5,375 bases of DNA from the NCBI GenBank assembly GCA_947373775.1, contig CANBZE010000164.1:1-5375 (forward strand), given 5' to 3'. Under the pieces are notes generated by a model. That model had not been told where the DNA came from and made no database searches. It worked only from the letters and a program-made list of their open reading frames with translations. This DNA comes from Alphaproteobacteria bacterium. GTDB lineage: Bacteria > Pseudomonadota > Alphaproteobacteria > Micropepsales > Micropepsaceae. Below are positions 1-5,375 of this stretch, one piece after another. Every line of letters begins with the position of its first letter. The first letter of the stretch is position 1. The translations under genes were made by a program, and so were the position numbers.

Positions 1-1814
1 AGCATCGGCACCTTGAACATCAGGTCGGCGCCGACCTGGCCGCCCGTGGTTTTGGGATCGATGCCGAACTTGGTGGGATAGCTCAGCGGCTTCATGTCGA
101 TCAACGTCATCACGTCGGTCATGGCGCCTTCGACACGCACGCCGAACTCCCCGACCGTTCCCACCTGGTGCAGGTTGGGGATCAGGACAGTGCCGTTCTT
201 CGCGGTCAGTGGTCCGATGCGCCCGGATGTGAGATTGGCCTTGAAGGTATCGCCGGTCATGACGGCGTCGCCCGTCACATTGGTGGCGCGCGTCAGACCC
301 TTGATGTAATTGCCTTCCATGTCCTTCATGGCGAAGGTCAGCTTCAGCGAATCTTCCGGCAGGATGTCCTGGTCCAGCATGCCGGGCGGGAAATTGGTCA
401 TCGCTTCCAGCGGCCCCATCGTGCCGGCAAAGATATTTTCGTCGATCCAGCTGCGGGCGCCCGGCGCCACAGGCAGCGGCCAGTACTTCAACAAGGTGCG
501 CACCGGAATGGCGGGAATGCGCGCCTTGGCCACGATTCCCGGCGCGCCATTGTCGTTCAGGGTGAGGGTGCCCGAGGCATCCAGCGCAAAGCCCTGGGCG
601 GCAACCGCGAGCTTGGTGAAATTGAACTGGCGTGGGCCGGTCAGGTAATCGGCCGCCACCGTCACCGACTGGTAGCCGATGGCGTCCGGGAACACACCCG
701 GCATGTCCAGCGCGACGTCATGGGCGGCAAGTTCGGCATGCACACGCTCAAGCTTTCCGGCTCCGTCATAAAAGAAATCGCCGGCCCCTTTGAACAAGGC
801 GCGCGCTTCCTTGGCGTTCAGATCGGCCGTGGTCAGCGCCAGGTGCCGGGTCACGCCGTCATAGCGCCCAACCAGTCGCAAGCTGTTGATATGCAGCGCC
901 TTGCCCTTCATGGCGTCGACCGGCACTTCGCCCGTGGCGGCGAGATCGAAGGCGGCCATGCCCAGCTTGCTTCCGGCATCCATGCGGAACTCGCTGGAGG
1001 CGCTGACCACCATCGGCAGGTTCTTCACGCCGGCGAAGAACGGGGTGTTCCGTCCCAGCGCGCGAAGATCCAGCCCTGTCACCGCCAAGCTGCCCGCGAC
1101 GGGGCCCTTGCCGGGCGGGATGGTGATATCGGCGGTGATGTGGCTGGCGCTGCCCGAGATGATCACATTGGCGTCGAAGCTGGTGACGATGGTGTCGCCT
1201 TTGGCACGCAGCACCAGGCTGGCGCGCGGCGCGGTCAGGTTGAAGCCGGTGATCTCGTCATACAGGCCCAGCCTGGCCTCCCGCACCGCGAAACTTTCCA
1301 GCGACGAGGACTCCGATCCCCGCGAATTGATGACGTCGCTGATGCGCCCGATGATGTCGTCATCGCCCGCATCCTTCTGGCTGCCCAGCCGGATGCGGCC
1401 GTTCTTCATGTGCACCAGGGTGAACTGCACCCCCACCAGGGTGATGCGCTGGACGACGAACTTGCCCTGCAGGAAGGGCGCGGCCTTCAGCCCGATCGCC
1501 GCCTTGGGCGCGGTGAGCACCACCTTGCCGTGAGAATCGGCAATGCGCGCACCCAGCACCACCAGGTTCACCCGGCCCTGGTCGCGGCTCCATTCAATGG
1601 CGGCATGGTCATAATCCAGATTGATGCCCGGGAGAGCCGTCTGGATAGCGCCCGCCAAGGTGCCCCGCAGCGGCCCCAAGGATACCGGTCCCCACAACAG
1701 GCGCAGGCCCGCGCCCACCACAAAAAACACGATGGCGGCGACCAGAACCCCCGCTGTCAGCGCCGCTCGGCTGATGTGGTGGGCCTTTATGTAATGGGCA
1801 AAAGGCAGCTTCAC
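1..1814 (-). CDS. AsmA/YhdP-like (DUF3971-type) membrane-anchored envelope protein, partial (C-terminus beyond left edge)
   Basis: An uninterrupted minus-strand frame of 604 codons runs from a GTG at 1814 through the left edge. GTG is the only start available after the in-frame stop TAA at 1844-1842; a weak purine stretch (GAGAAA) lies just upstream. Residues 1-16 are short and basic, and residues 17-37 form one hydrophobic transmembrane segment (TAGVLVAAIVFFVVGAGL). A long stretch of alternating, beta-rich, low-cysteine sequence follows, which would lie in the periplasm. Residues 70-145 resemble the N-terminal AsmA-like repeat. Residues 444-464 carry the WP...PGARSWIDENIFAGT pattern that I associate with the DUF3971/YhdP family. 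Relatives usually exceed 1000 residues, so about half is visible. The E. coli relative YhdP, with TamB and YdbH, moves phospholipid from inner to outer membrane; that role here is inference. It is transcribed divergently from the peroxiredoxin gene. The family call is fairly sure, the exact orthology less so. Confidence 0.85.
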   Translation of the reverse strand, partial: MKLPFAHYIKAHHISRAALTAGVLVAAIVFFVVGAGLRLLWGPVSLGPLRGTLAGAIQTALPGINLDYDHAAIEWSRDQGRVNLVVLGARIADSHGKVVLTAPKAAIGLKAAPFLQGKFVVQRITLVGVQFTLVHMKNGRIRLGSQKDAGDDDIIGRISDVINSRGSESSSLESFAVREARLGLYDEITGFNLTAPRASLVLRAKGDTIVTSFDANVIISGSASHITADITIPPGKGPVAGSLAVTGLDLRALGRNTPFFAGVKNLPMVVSASSEFRMDAGSKLGMAAFDLAATGEVPVDAMKGKALHINSLRLVGRYDGVTRHLALTTADLNAKEARALFKGAGDFFYDGAGKLERVHAELAAHDVALDMPGVFPDAIGYQSVTVAADYLTGPRQFNFTKLAVAAQGFALDASGTLTLNDNGAPGIVAKARIPAIPVRTLLKYWPLPVAPGARSWIDENIFAGTMGPLEAMTNFPPGMLDQDILPEDSLKLTFAMKDMEGNYIKGLTRATNVTGDAVMTGDTFKANLTSGRIGPLTAKNGTVLIPNLHQVGTVGEFGVRVEGAMTDVMTLIDMKPLSYPTKFGIDPKTTGGQVGADLMFKVPM

Positions 1815-1843
1815 GCAGGGTTTCTCAGGGGATCGGGAGCTTT

Positions 1844-1872
1844 ATTACGACTGTTAGGCCTAAAAAGGGCAA
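1844..1872 (-). promoter_or_regulatory. Candidate sigma70-type promoter for the AsmA-like gene
   Basis: Reading leftwards, TTGCCC (1872-1867, 4/6 match to TTGACA) is followed after 17 bases by CGTAAT (1849-1844, 4/6 match to TATAAT). Transcription would start near 1837, leaving a leader of about 23 bases before the GTG at 1814. Spacing and position are good but the match is modest, so this is a prediction only. Confidence 0.35.
1854..1863. promoter_or_regulatory. 10-bp perfect palindrome TTAGGCCTAA in the divergent intergenic region (possible operator)
   Basis: TTAGGCCTAA is its own reverse complement and falls inside the 17-base spacer of the candidate leftward promoter, about 100 bases upstream of the peroxiredoxin start. 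A regulator bound here could occlude that promoter. I recognise no specific factor for it, and a 10-bp palindrome can occur by chance. Confidence 0.2.
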
Positions 1873-1902
1873 ATGTTCCAGCCTCTTGCTACGATGCTGC
1901 GA

Positions 1903-1932
1903 TTGCACCGGACCGGCCAGATGGGGTTAAAT
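1903..1932 (+). promoter_or_regulatory. Weak candidate promoter for the peroxiredoxin-peptidase-bactofilin operon
   Basis: TTGCAC (1903-1908) and TTAAAT (1927-1932, 4/6 match to TATAAT) are separated by 18 bases and lie about 30 bases upstream of the ATG at 1963. The -35 match is poor. A promoter must exist somewhere in 1815-1962, because the divergent gene lies immediately upstream, but these exact boxes are tentative. Confidence 0.2.
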
Positions 1933-1962
1933 CCGATTTGTTAGAAGGGCTTGGGAACTTTG

Positions 1963-2427
1963 ATGGCGTTGGAAGCGGGCGACAAGGCCCCCTCTTTCAA
2001 GATCGGATGCGATGACGGCGAGGCACTGACCTCGGCCGGCCTCAAAGGCGCGCCCTATGTCGTGTATTTCTATCCCAAGGACGACACCTCAGGCTGCACT
2101 AAGCAGGCCATTGGTTTTTCCGAAAGCCTGAAGAAGTTCGACAAGCTTGGCGTAACGGTATTGGGGATTTCCAAAGACAGCCTGGAATCCCATGTCAAAT
2201 TCCGCAAGAAGCACAAATTGAAGATCGCCCTGGGTTCGGATCCCGACATCAGAATCGCCAAGGACTGGGGCGTGTGGGGCGAGAAGACCCTGTATGGCCG
2301 CAAGTATATGGGGATGGAGCGCGCCACCTTCCTGGTAAATGCCAAGGGTGTCATCGAACAGGCATGGCACAAGGTTAAGGTGCCCGGCCATGTCGAGGCG
2401 GTGCTGGAGGCTGCGAAGGCGCTATGA
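1963..2427 (+). CDS. bcp: Bcp/PrxQ-type thiol peroxidase (peroxiredoxin), one-cysteine form
   Basis: This 154-residue cytosolic peroxiredoxin of the AhpC/TSA fold matches the usual PrxQ length. It would reduce hydrogen peroxide and organic hydroperoxides. The active-site segment YPKDDTSGCTKQ is clear: T42 and C45 form the TxxC peroxidatic motif, and R120 in ERATFLV is the conserved active-site arginine. C45 falls at the same number as in E. coli Bcp, which supports the ATG at 1963. A TTG at 1951 is in frame, but the purine-rich AGAAGGG (1943-1949) abuts it too closely, whereas GGGA (1953-1956) sits 6 bases before the ATG. The residue five after C45, cysteine in E. coli Bcp (C50), is isoleucine here, and no cysteine lies near residue 80 where other PrxQ proteins carry the resolving one. 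The only other cysteine is C16. The enzyme therefore probably works by a 1-Cys mechanism with an external thiol. Its stop overlaps the next gene's ATG (ATGA, 2424-2427). Confidence 0.93.
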   Translation: MALEAGDKAPSFKIGCDDGEALTSAGLKGAPYVVYFYPKDDTSGCTKQAIGFSESLKKFDKLGVTVLGISKDSLESHVKFRKKHKLKIALGSDPDIRIAKDWGVWGEKTLYGRKYMGMERATFLVNAKGVIEQAWHKVKVPGHVEAVLEAAKAL

Positions 2428-4028
2428 AAAGCCACTTCAAAAGCCCTTGGCGCCGCGCGTTAACCCCCCGGTTAACCTCACGCTCGTTTTTCTGGCACCG
2501 CAGCTTGATCGGCAAGCGCGGTGCGGGTGATATGCCTGCCGGTGGCGGCATGGACGCATCAGATCCTCATTCTGCGCAAAAGAAGGCGACGTTCCTGGAA
2601 CGCGCCTGGGCGTGGATTCACACCACCTTCCCCGAACGCCAGATCTATATCCGCAGCGACGGGCGGGTGCAGTTCTTCACCTTCGGTCCTTCGCTGCAGG
2701 CGACGCTTGCGGGCCTGACTTTGATCTTCCTGGGCTGGGTGGCTTTCGCCACCGTGAACGTGATCTTCAAGGACCGCATTATCGCCGCCAAGGATCACCG
2801 CTACCAGCAGATGCAGGCGGCCTATGAGAACCGCGTCGCCGATCTGCAGATTTCCTATGACGAGCTGAACGGCGCGCTGGTTTCCGCCGAAGACCACTTC
2901 AAGGCCACTGCGGATTCGCTGCAGGCCAAGCAGAATGCCATTGCCGGCTTCCTCAACCGTGCCAACCAGGTGCAGGCTGCGGTCGGCGTGCGCGGCGGCA
3001 TACCCGCGCCCGCCTCCCCCAAGCCCTCGCTGGCGCCGCTGGCCGCGCGCGGCGAGGTCGCCCGCAGTGGCGCACCTGATGTGGAAGCGCCGTCCGACAT
3101 CAATGCCGACGATGCCGGATCGTCCCAGCTGGTGGTGATGCCCGGCCCGGCCGCACCGCAGCCGCGCACCGCCCGCCCGGTCAAATCCAGCATGCTGGAC
3201 CACGCGATGCAGCGCTTCGCCGCCCTGTTCCAGTCCGTCACCGCCAGCGTCCATGTCGCCGCCCATCCGGTAAAAGAAATACCCGCGGCCTATGCCCAGC
3301 ATCCTGCCCTGCGCGCCCTGGCCGAGCAGACCGCGCGCGTCTCCCATATCGGCGATTCCGAAACCGTGCTGATGGCAAAAACCGAAGGCGCGCTGGATCA
3401 GGGCGTGGGCACCTTGCGCAATGTCATGCGCCGCACCGGCATCAATCCCGACGCCTTCGCCCGCAAGATTGCCGGCAGCGAGGGCGTGGGCGGCCCCGAG
3501 ATTTCGCTGGACCAGGTGAAGATCGAAGGCATCTCCGATCCGGGCTTCACCCATGCCTATCTCAATGCCTCCGCGGTGCTGAACCAGCTGAACGGCCTGT
3601 CGGCGGCGATGGACCATGTGCCGCTGTCCATGCCGGTTTCCACCGCCAGCTTCGACAGGAGCAGCGGCTTTGGCGCCCGCGTCGATCCCTTTACCGGCCG
3701 CTATGCCTTCCATCCCGGCATCGACTTTGCCGGCCCCTGGGGCAGCGTGGTGCATGCCACAGCCCCGGGAACCGTGGTGTTCGCCGGCAACAAGGGCGGT
3801 TATGGCAACATGGTGGAGATCGATCACGGCTATGGCATCCACACGCGCTATGGCCATCTGTCCGCGATCAATGTGCGGGTGGGAACCCGAATCGGCAAAG
3901 GCGCGGGCCTGGGCCGGGTGGGTTCCACGGGCCGCAGCACCGGACCCCATGTGCATTACGAAGTCTGGTATGATGACGTCGTGAAGAACCCCAACAACTT
4001 CATCGAGGCGGGCCGCCATGTTCTCTAG
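2424..4028 (+). CDS. Membrane-anchored M23 (LytM-type) peptidoglycan metallopeptidase, DUF5930-like N-terminus
   Basis: The 534-residue product should be a single-pass inner-membrane protein with a periplasmic zinc endopeptidase that cuts peptidoglycan cross-links. Residues 1-68 are basic and poorly structured. Residues 69-90 hold the FPERQIYIRSDGRVQFFTF signature of alphaproteobacterial M23 proteins. Residues 91-115 form a transmembrane helix, and 120-182 a likely coiled coil. Residues 190-255 are an Ala/Pro-rich linker, and 256-400 an uncharacterised helical stretch. The catalytic domain spans about 415-525. All catalytic residues are present: H430 and D434 (HxxxD) plus H511 as zinc ligands, and H478 (YGHLS) and H509 (HVH). 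The start at 2424 overlaps the peroxiredoxin stop and has GAAGG four bases upstream. In-frame ATGs at 2532 and 2550 are alternatives, because residues 1-36 show weaker codon bias and two rare TTA codons. A bactofilin follows directly. This pairing resembles the LmdC-BacA pair of Hyphomonas and the Csd1-CcmA pair of Helicobacter, so a role in cell shape is inferred. Confidence 0.9.
   Translation: MKSHFKSPWRRALTPRLTSRSFFWHRSLIGKRGAGDMPAGGGMDASDPHSAQKKATFLERAWAWIHTTFPERQIYIRSDGRVQFFTFGPSLQATLAGLTLIFLGWVAFATVNVIFKDRIIAAKDHRYQQMQAAYENRVADLQISYDELNGALVSAEDHFKATADSLQAKQNAIAGFLNRANQVQAAVGVRGGIPAPASPKPSLAPLAARGEVARSGAPDVEAPSDINADDAGSSQLVVMPGPAAPQPRTARPVKSSMLDHAMQRFAALFQSVTASVHVAAHPVKEIPAAYAQHPALRALAEQTARVSHIGDSETVLMAKTEGALDQGVGTLRNVMRRTGINPDAFARKIAGSEGVGGPEISLDQVKIEGISDPGFTHAYLNASAVLNQLNGLSAAMDHVPLSMPVSTASFDRSSGFGARVDPFTGRYAFHPGIDFAGPWGSVVHATAPGTVVFAGNKGGYGNMVEIDHGYGIHTRYGHLSAINVRVGTRIGKGAGLGRVGSTGRSTGPHVHYEVWYDDVVKNPNNFIEAGRHVL
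2459..2476. repeat. Inverted repeat GTTAACC-CCCC-GGTTAAC at the 5' end of the peptidase gene (possible operator)
   Basis: Two perfect 7-base arms (2459-2465 and 2470-2476) flank four C bases, and each arm contains the palindrome GTTAAC. Read along one strand, the element gives TTAACC twice with a 12-base period. That resembles the TTAA-N7-TTAA site of the alphaproteobacterial cell-cycle regulator CtrA, but the gap here is 8 bases. The arms create the only two TTA leucine codons of the peptidase gene. It could be a regulatory site for an internal promoter, or an RNA hairpin affecting translation. No regulator can be assigned from sequence. Confidence 0.4.
4005..4008 (+). promoter_or_regulatory. 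Ribosome binding site of the bactofilin gene, inside the peptidase gene
   Basis: GAGG lies 9 bases before the ATG at 4018 and within the last codons of the peptidase gene. It supports this start, and it implies that ribosomes finishing the peptidase at 4026-4028 can re-initiate on the bactofilin. Confidence 0.55.
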
Positions 4029-4521
4029 CAAAAGCAAAGATACCATCGCGACGCCGCAGCCGATGGCGCCCCAGGCGCCGGCCGCCGCCCCCAAGCGCGC
4101 CCGCGCCTTGTCGGCGCCCTCCATCATCAGCGCCGACATGGTGATCAACGGCACCCTCAATTCCACCGGCGACATCCAGGTCGATGGCCTGGTGGAAGGC
4201 GATGTGCGCAGCGTCGGCCTGGTGATCGGCGAAAAGGCCGAAATTCATGGCGAGGTTTATGCCGAGGACGTGACGGTGCGCGGCAAGGTGGTCGGCCGCA
4301 TCCGCGCCCGCAAGGTCCTGCTGGCCGCCACCAGCCATGTCGAAGGCGACATCCTGCACGAAGCCTTTGCCGTGGAATCGGGCGCGTTCTTCGAAGGCAA
4401 TTGCCGCCATAGCGACAATCCGCTGGGCGAAGGCGTGACCGAAGCGACGCAGAAGCCGGCAGCGCGGCCCGCTGCCGCGCCGTCGGCGCTGTTTGCGCCG
4501 CTCAGCCCGGTCACCAACTAA
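4018..4521 (+). CDS. bacA: Bactofilin (BacA-type polymer-forming cytoskeletal protein)
   Basis: The 167-residue product has the standard bactofilin layout. It has a disordered Ala/Pro-rich N-terminus (1-32), a beta-helical core of regularly spaced V/I-x-G repeats (about 33-131: INGTLNSTGDIQVDGLVEG, VIGEKAEIHGEVYAEDVTV, HVEGDIL) and a short Ala/Pro-rich tail. Bactofilins self-assemble without nucleotide into filaments under the inner membrane and act as scaffolds for envelope enzymes. The first residues, MFSSKSK, resemble the MFSKQAK-like membrane-targeting segment of Caulobacter BacA, so direct membrane binding is likely. The gene overlaps the M23 peptidase gene by 11 bases and has a GAGG site 9 bases before its ATG, so translation is probably coupled. 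It ends one base before the convergent prfB stop codon. The symbol follows the Caulobacter name; paralogues such as bacB cannot be excluded. Confidence 0.95.
   Translation: MFSSKSKDTIATPQPMAPQAPAAAPKRARALSAPSIISADMVINGTLNSTGDIQVDGLVEGDVRSVGLVIGEKAEIHGEVYAEDVTVRGKVVGRIRARKVLLAATSHVEGDILHEAFAVESGAFFEGNCRHSDNPLGEGVTEATQKPAARPAAAPSALFAPLSPVTN
4458..4476. other. Hairpin in the 3' end of the bactofilin gene (7-bp stem, 5-base loop)
   Basis: GGCAGCG (4458-4464) pairs perfectly with CGCTGCC (4470-4476) around the loop CGGCC. It lies in the Ala/Pro-rich tail codons, so it may simply reflect GC-rich repetitive coding. There is no T-tract on either side, so it is not a classical intrinsic terminator. 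Confidence 0.3.
4484..4500. other. Second hairpin just before the convergent stop codons (6-bp stem, 5-base loop)
   Basis: CGGCGC (4484-4489) pairs with GCGCCG (4495-4500) around TGTTT, eight bases after the previous hairpin. Together the two could slow polymerase arriving from either side of the bactofilin/prfB junction. Neither strand has an adjacent U-run, so termination here is only a possibility. Confidence 0.3.
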
Positions 4522-5375
4522 CTATTCCAAATCTTCGATCTTTTCTTTCGGCTTGCCGCCGACTTCTTGTGCAAGTGCGGCTGCCATGAAGGCATCGAGA
4601 TCGCCGTCCAGCACGTCCGAAGGCGTGCGGCTTTCCACGCCGGTGCGCAGGTCCTTCACCAGCTGATAGGGCTGCAGGACGTAAGAGCGGATCTGGTGGC
4701 CCCAGCCGATCTCTTTCTTTTCGCCGACAAAGGCGCCGGTCTCGGCCTTCTTCTTTTCCAGCTCAATCTCGTAAAGCTTGGACTTCAGCATGTCCCAGCA
4801 GATGGCGCGATTCTGGTGCTGGCTGCGCTCGCTCTGCGAGGCCACCGCGATGCTGGTGGGCAGATGGGTGATGCGCACCGCGCTTTCGGTCTTGTTGACA
4901 TGCTGGCCGCCGGCGCCCGAGGCGCGATAGACGTCGATGCGCACGTCCTTTTCCGGAATGTCGATCTCGATGGACTGGTCGATCACCGGATAGACCGTCA
5001 CGGATGAAAAGGACGTGTGCCGCCGCGCGGCGGAATCAAACGGCGAGATGCGCACCAGCCGGTGCACCCCCGCCTCGGTCTTCAGCCAGCCATAGGCGTT
5101 GGGGCCCTTGACCATCAGGGTGGTGGACTTGATGCCCGCCCCGTCGCCTTCGCTTTCCTCGATCAGTTGCAGCTTGTAGTCGTGACGCTCGGCCCAGCGG
5201 GTGTACATGCGCAATAGCATCGAGGCCCAGTCCTGGCTCTCGGTGCCGCCGGCGCCGGCATGGATTTCGATATAGCTGTCATTGCCGTCGGCTTCGCCTG
5301 ACAGCATGGATTCCAGCCGCATCTGCTCGGCCTTGGCCTGGAGCGACAGCAGGGTCCTTTCCGCATCCGCCACCA
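4522..5375 (-). CDS. prfB: Peptide chain release factor 2 (RF2), partial (N-terminus beyond right edge)
   Basis: The frame stays open from the right edge to a TAG at 4524-4522, giving 283 complete codons; about 95 N-terminal residues are missing by comparison with E. coli RF2. RF2 recognises UAA and UGA in the ribosomal A site and triggers peptide release. Counting from the first complete codon (5373), SPF at 110-112 is the codon-recognition tripeptide that separates RF2 from RF1, and GGQ at 155-157 (4911-4903) is the catalytic motif. [11 protein letters not shown] at 42-52, the RRHTSFSSV segment and SQHQNR are also typical. The C-terminus has a short charged tail ([10 protein letters not shown]). 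GTG at 5373 is an internal valine codon, not the start. The +1 programmed-frameshift site that some prfB genes carry would lie outside the window. The gene converges on the bactofilin with no spacer. Confidence 0.97.
   Translation of the reverse strand, partial: VADAERTLLSLQAKAEQMRLESMLSGEADGNDSYIEIHAGAGGTESQDWASMLLRMYTRWAERHDYKLQLIEESEGDGAGIKSTTLMVKGPNAYGWLKTEAGVHRLVRISPFDSAARRHTSFSSVTVYPVIDQSIEIDIPEKDVRIDVYRASGAGGQHVNKTESAVRITHLPTSIAVASQSERSQHQNRAICWDMLKSKLYEIELEKKKAETGAFVGEKKEIGWGHQIRSYVLQPYQLVKDLRTGVESRTPSDVLDGDLDAFMAAALAQEVGGKPKEKIEDLE

Noticed and set aside
886..1533. Plus-strand frame of 215 codons inside the AsmA-like gene
   Set aside because: The translation is Ser/Pro/Arg/Met-rich low-quality sequence antisense to a well-supported gene, with no motif or convincing ribosome binding site.
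1951..1953. TTG start for the peroxiredoxin
   Set aside because: The candidate ribosome binding site ends one base before it. The ATG at 1963 has better spacing and places C45 at the same position as in E. coli Bcp.
168..2015. Plus-strand open frame of 615 codons opposite the AsmA-like gene
   Set aside because: Its translation is rich in His, Gln, Arg and Gly with no domain pattern, and it crosses the divergent promoter region into the peroxiredoxin start. The minus-strand frame has a transmembrane anchor and a family motif. The long antisense frame follows from strong GC bias.
2460..2475. A definite CtrA binding site
   Set aside because: The gap between the two TTAA boxes is 8 bases rather than the 7 of the consensus. 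It is kept only as an inverted repeat with a possible regulatory role.
2559..4175. Minus-strand open frame of 538 codons opposite the M23 peptidase
   Set aside because: The plus strand encodes a complete M23 active site. The antisense product is compositionally biased (Gly, Ala, His, Arg) and lacks recognisable motifs, so it is a GC-bias shadow.
4458..4500. Intrinsic (rho-independent) terminator at the end of the bactofilin gene
   Set aside because: The stems are real, but no T-tract follows on either strand, so the classical definition is not met.
4567..5007. Plus-strand frame of 146 codons opposite prfB
   Set aside because: prfB, with its SPF and GGQ motifs, explains this DNA. The opposite frame is a shadow.
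5371..5373. GTG at 5373 as the start of prfB
   Set aside because: RF2 needs roughly 95 more N-terminal residues, and the frame stays open to the window edge, so this is an internal valine codon.

Overview
The window looks like a chromosomal segment of a GC-rich alphaproteobacterium. The supporting signs are strong G/C bias at third codon positions and a bactofilin encoded directly behind an M23 peptidase of the alphaproteobacterial 'FPERQIY' (DUF5930-like) type. A prfB of ordinary alphaproteobacterial form and a long AsmA/YhdP-like envelope protein fit the same picture. The order cannot be fixed from sequence reading alone; a Caulobacterales-, Rhizobiales- or Micropepsaceae-like lineage would all fit. 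There are no mobile elements, CRISPR arrays, tRNAs or rRNAs. This is core housekeeping and cell-envelope DNA, not an accessory island.

Layout: (1) 1-1814, minus strand: most of the N-terminal half of a DUF3971/AsmA-like (YhdP-type) membrane-anchored protein, running off the left edge. (2) 1815-1962: a 148-bp divergent intergenic region with a plausible leftward promoter, a weaker rightward one and a 10-bp palindrome. (3) 1963-4521, plus strand: a tight three-gene operon. It holds a Bcp/PrxQ-type peroxiredoxin, a membrane-anchored M23 (LytM-type) metallopeptidase starting in an ATGA overlap, and a bactofilin starting inside the last 11 bases of the peptidase gene. (4) 4522-5375, minus strand: the C-terminal three quarters of peptide chain release factor 2 (prfB), convergent with the bactofilin and with no base between the two stop codons.

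The peptidase and bactofilin probably form one functional unit. The bactofilin polymer would sit under the inner membrane and localise the single-pass peptidase, whose periplasmic catalytic domain cleaves peptidoglycan cross-links to shape the cell. The divergent AsmA-like protein is also an envelope factor (lipid transport to the outer membrane in the E. coli relative), so most of the window serves envelope construction. The peroxiredoxin is translationally tied to this unit and lacks the usual resolving cysteine. I see no convincing wholly new system. The points most worth a second look are the inverted repeat with two rare TTA codons at the start of the peptidase gene, the one-cysteine peroxiredoxin, and the zero-spacer convergent junction with two hairpins.
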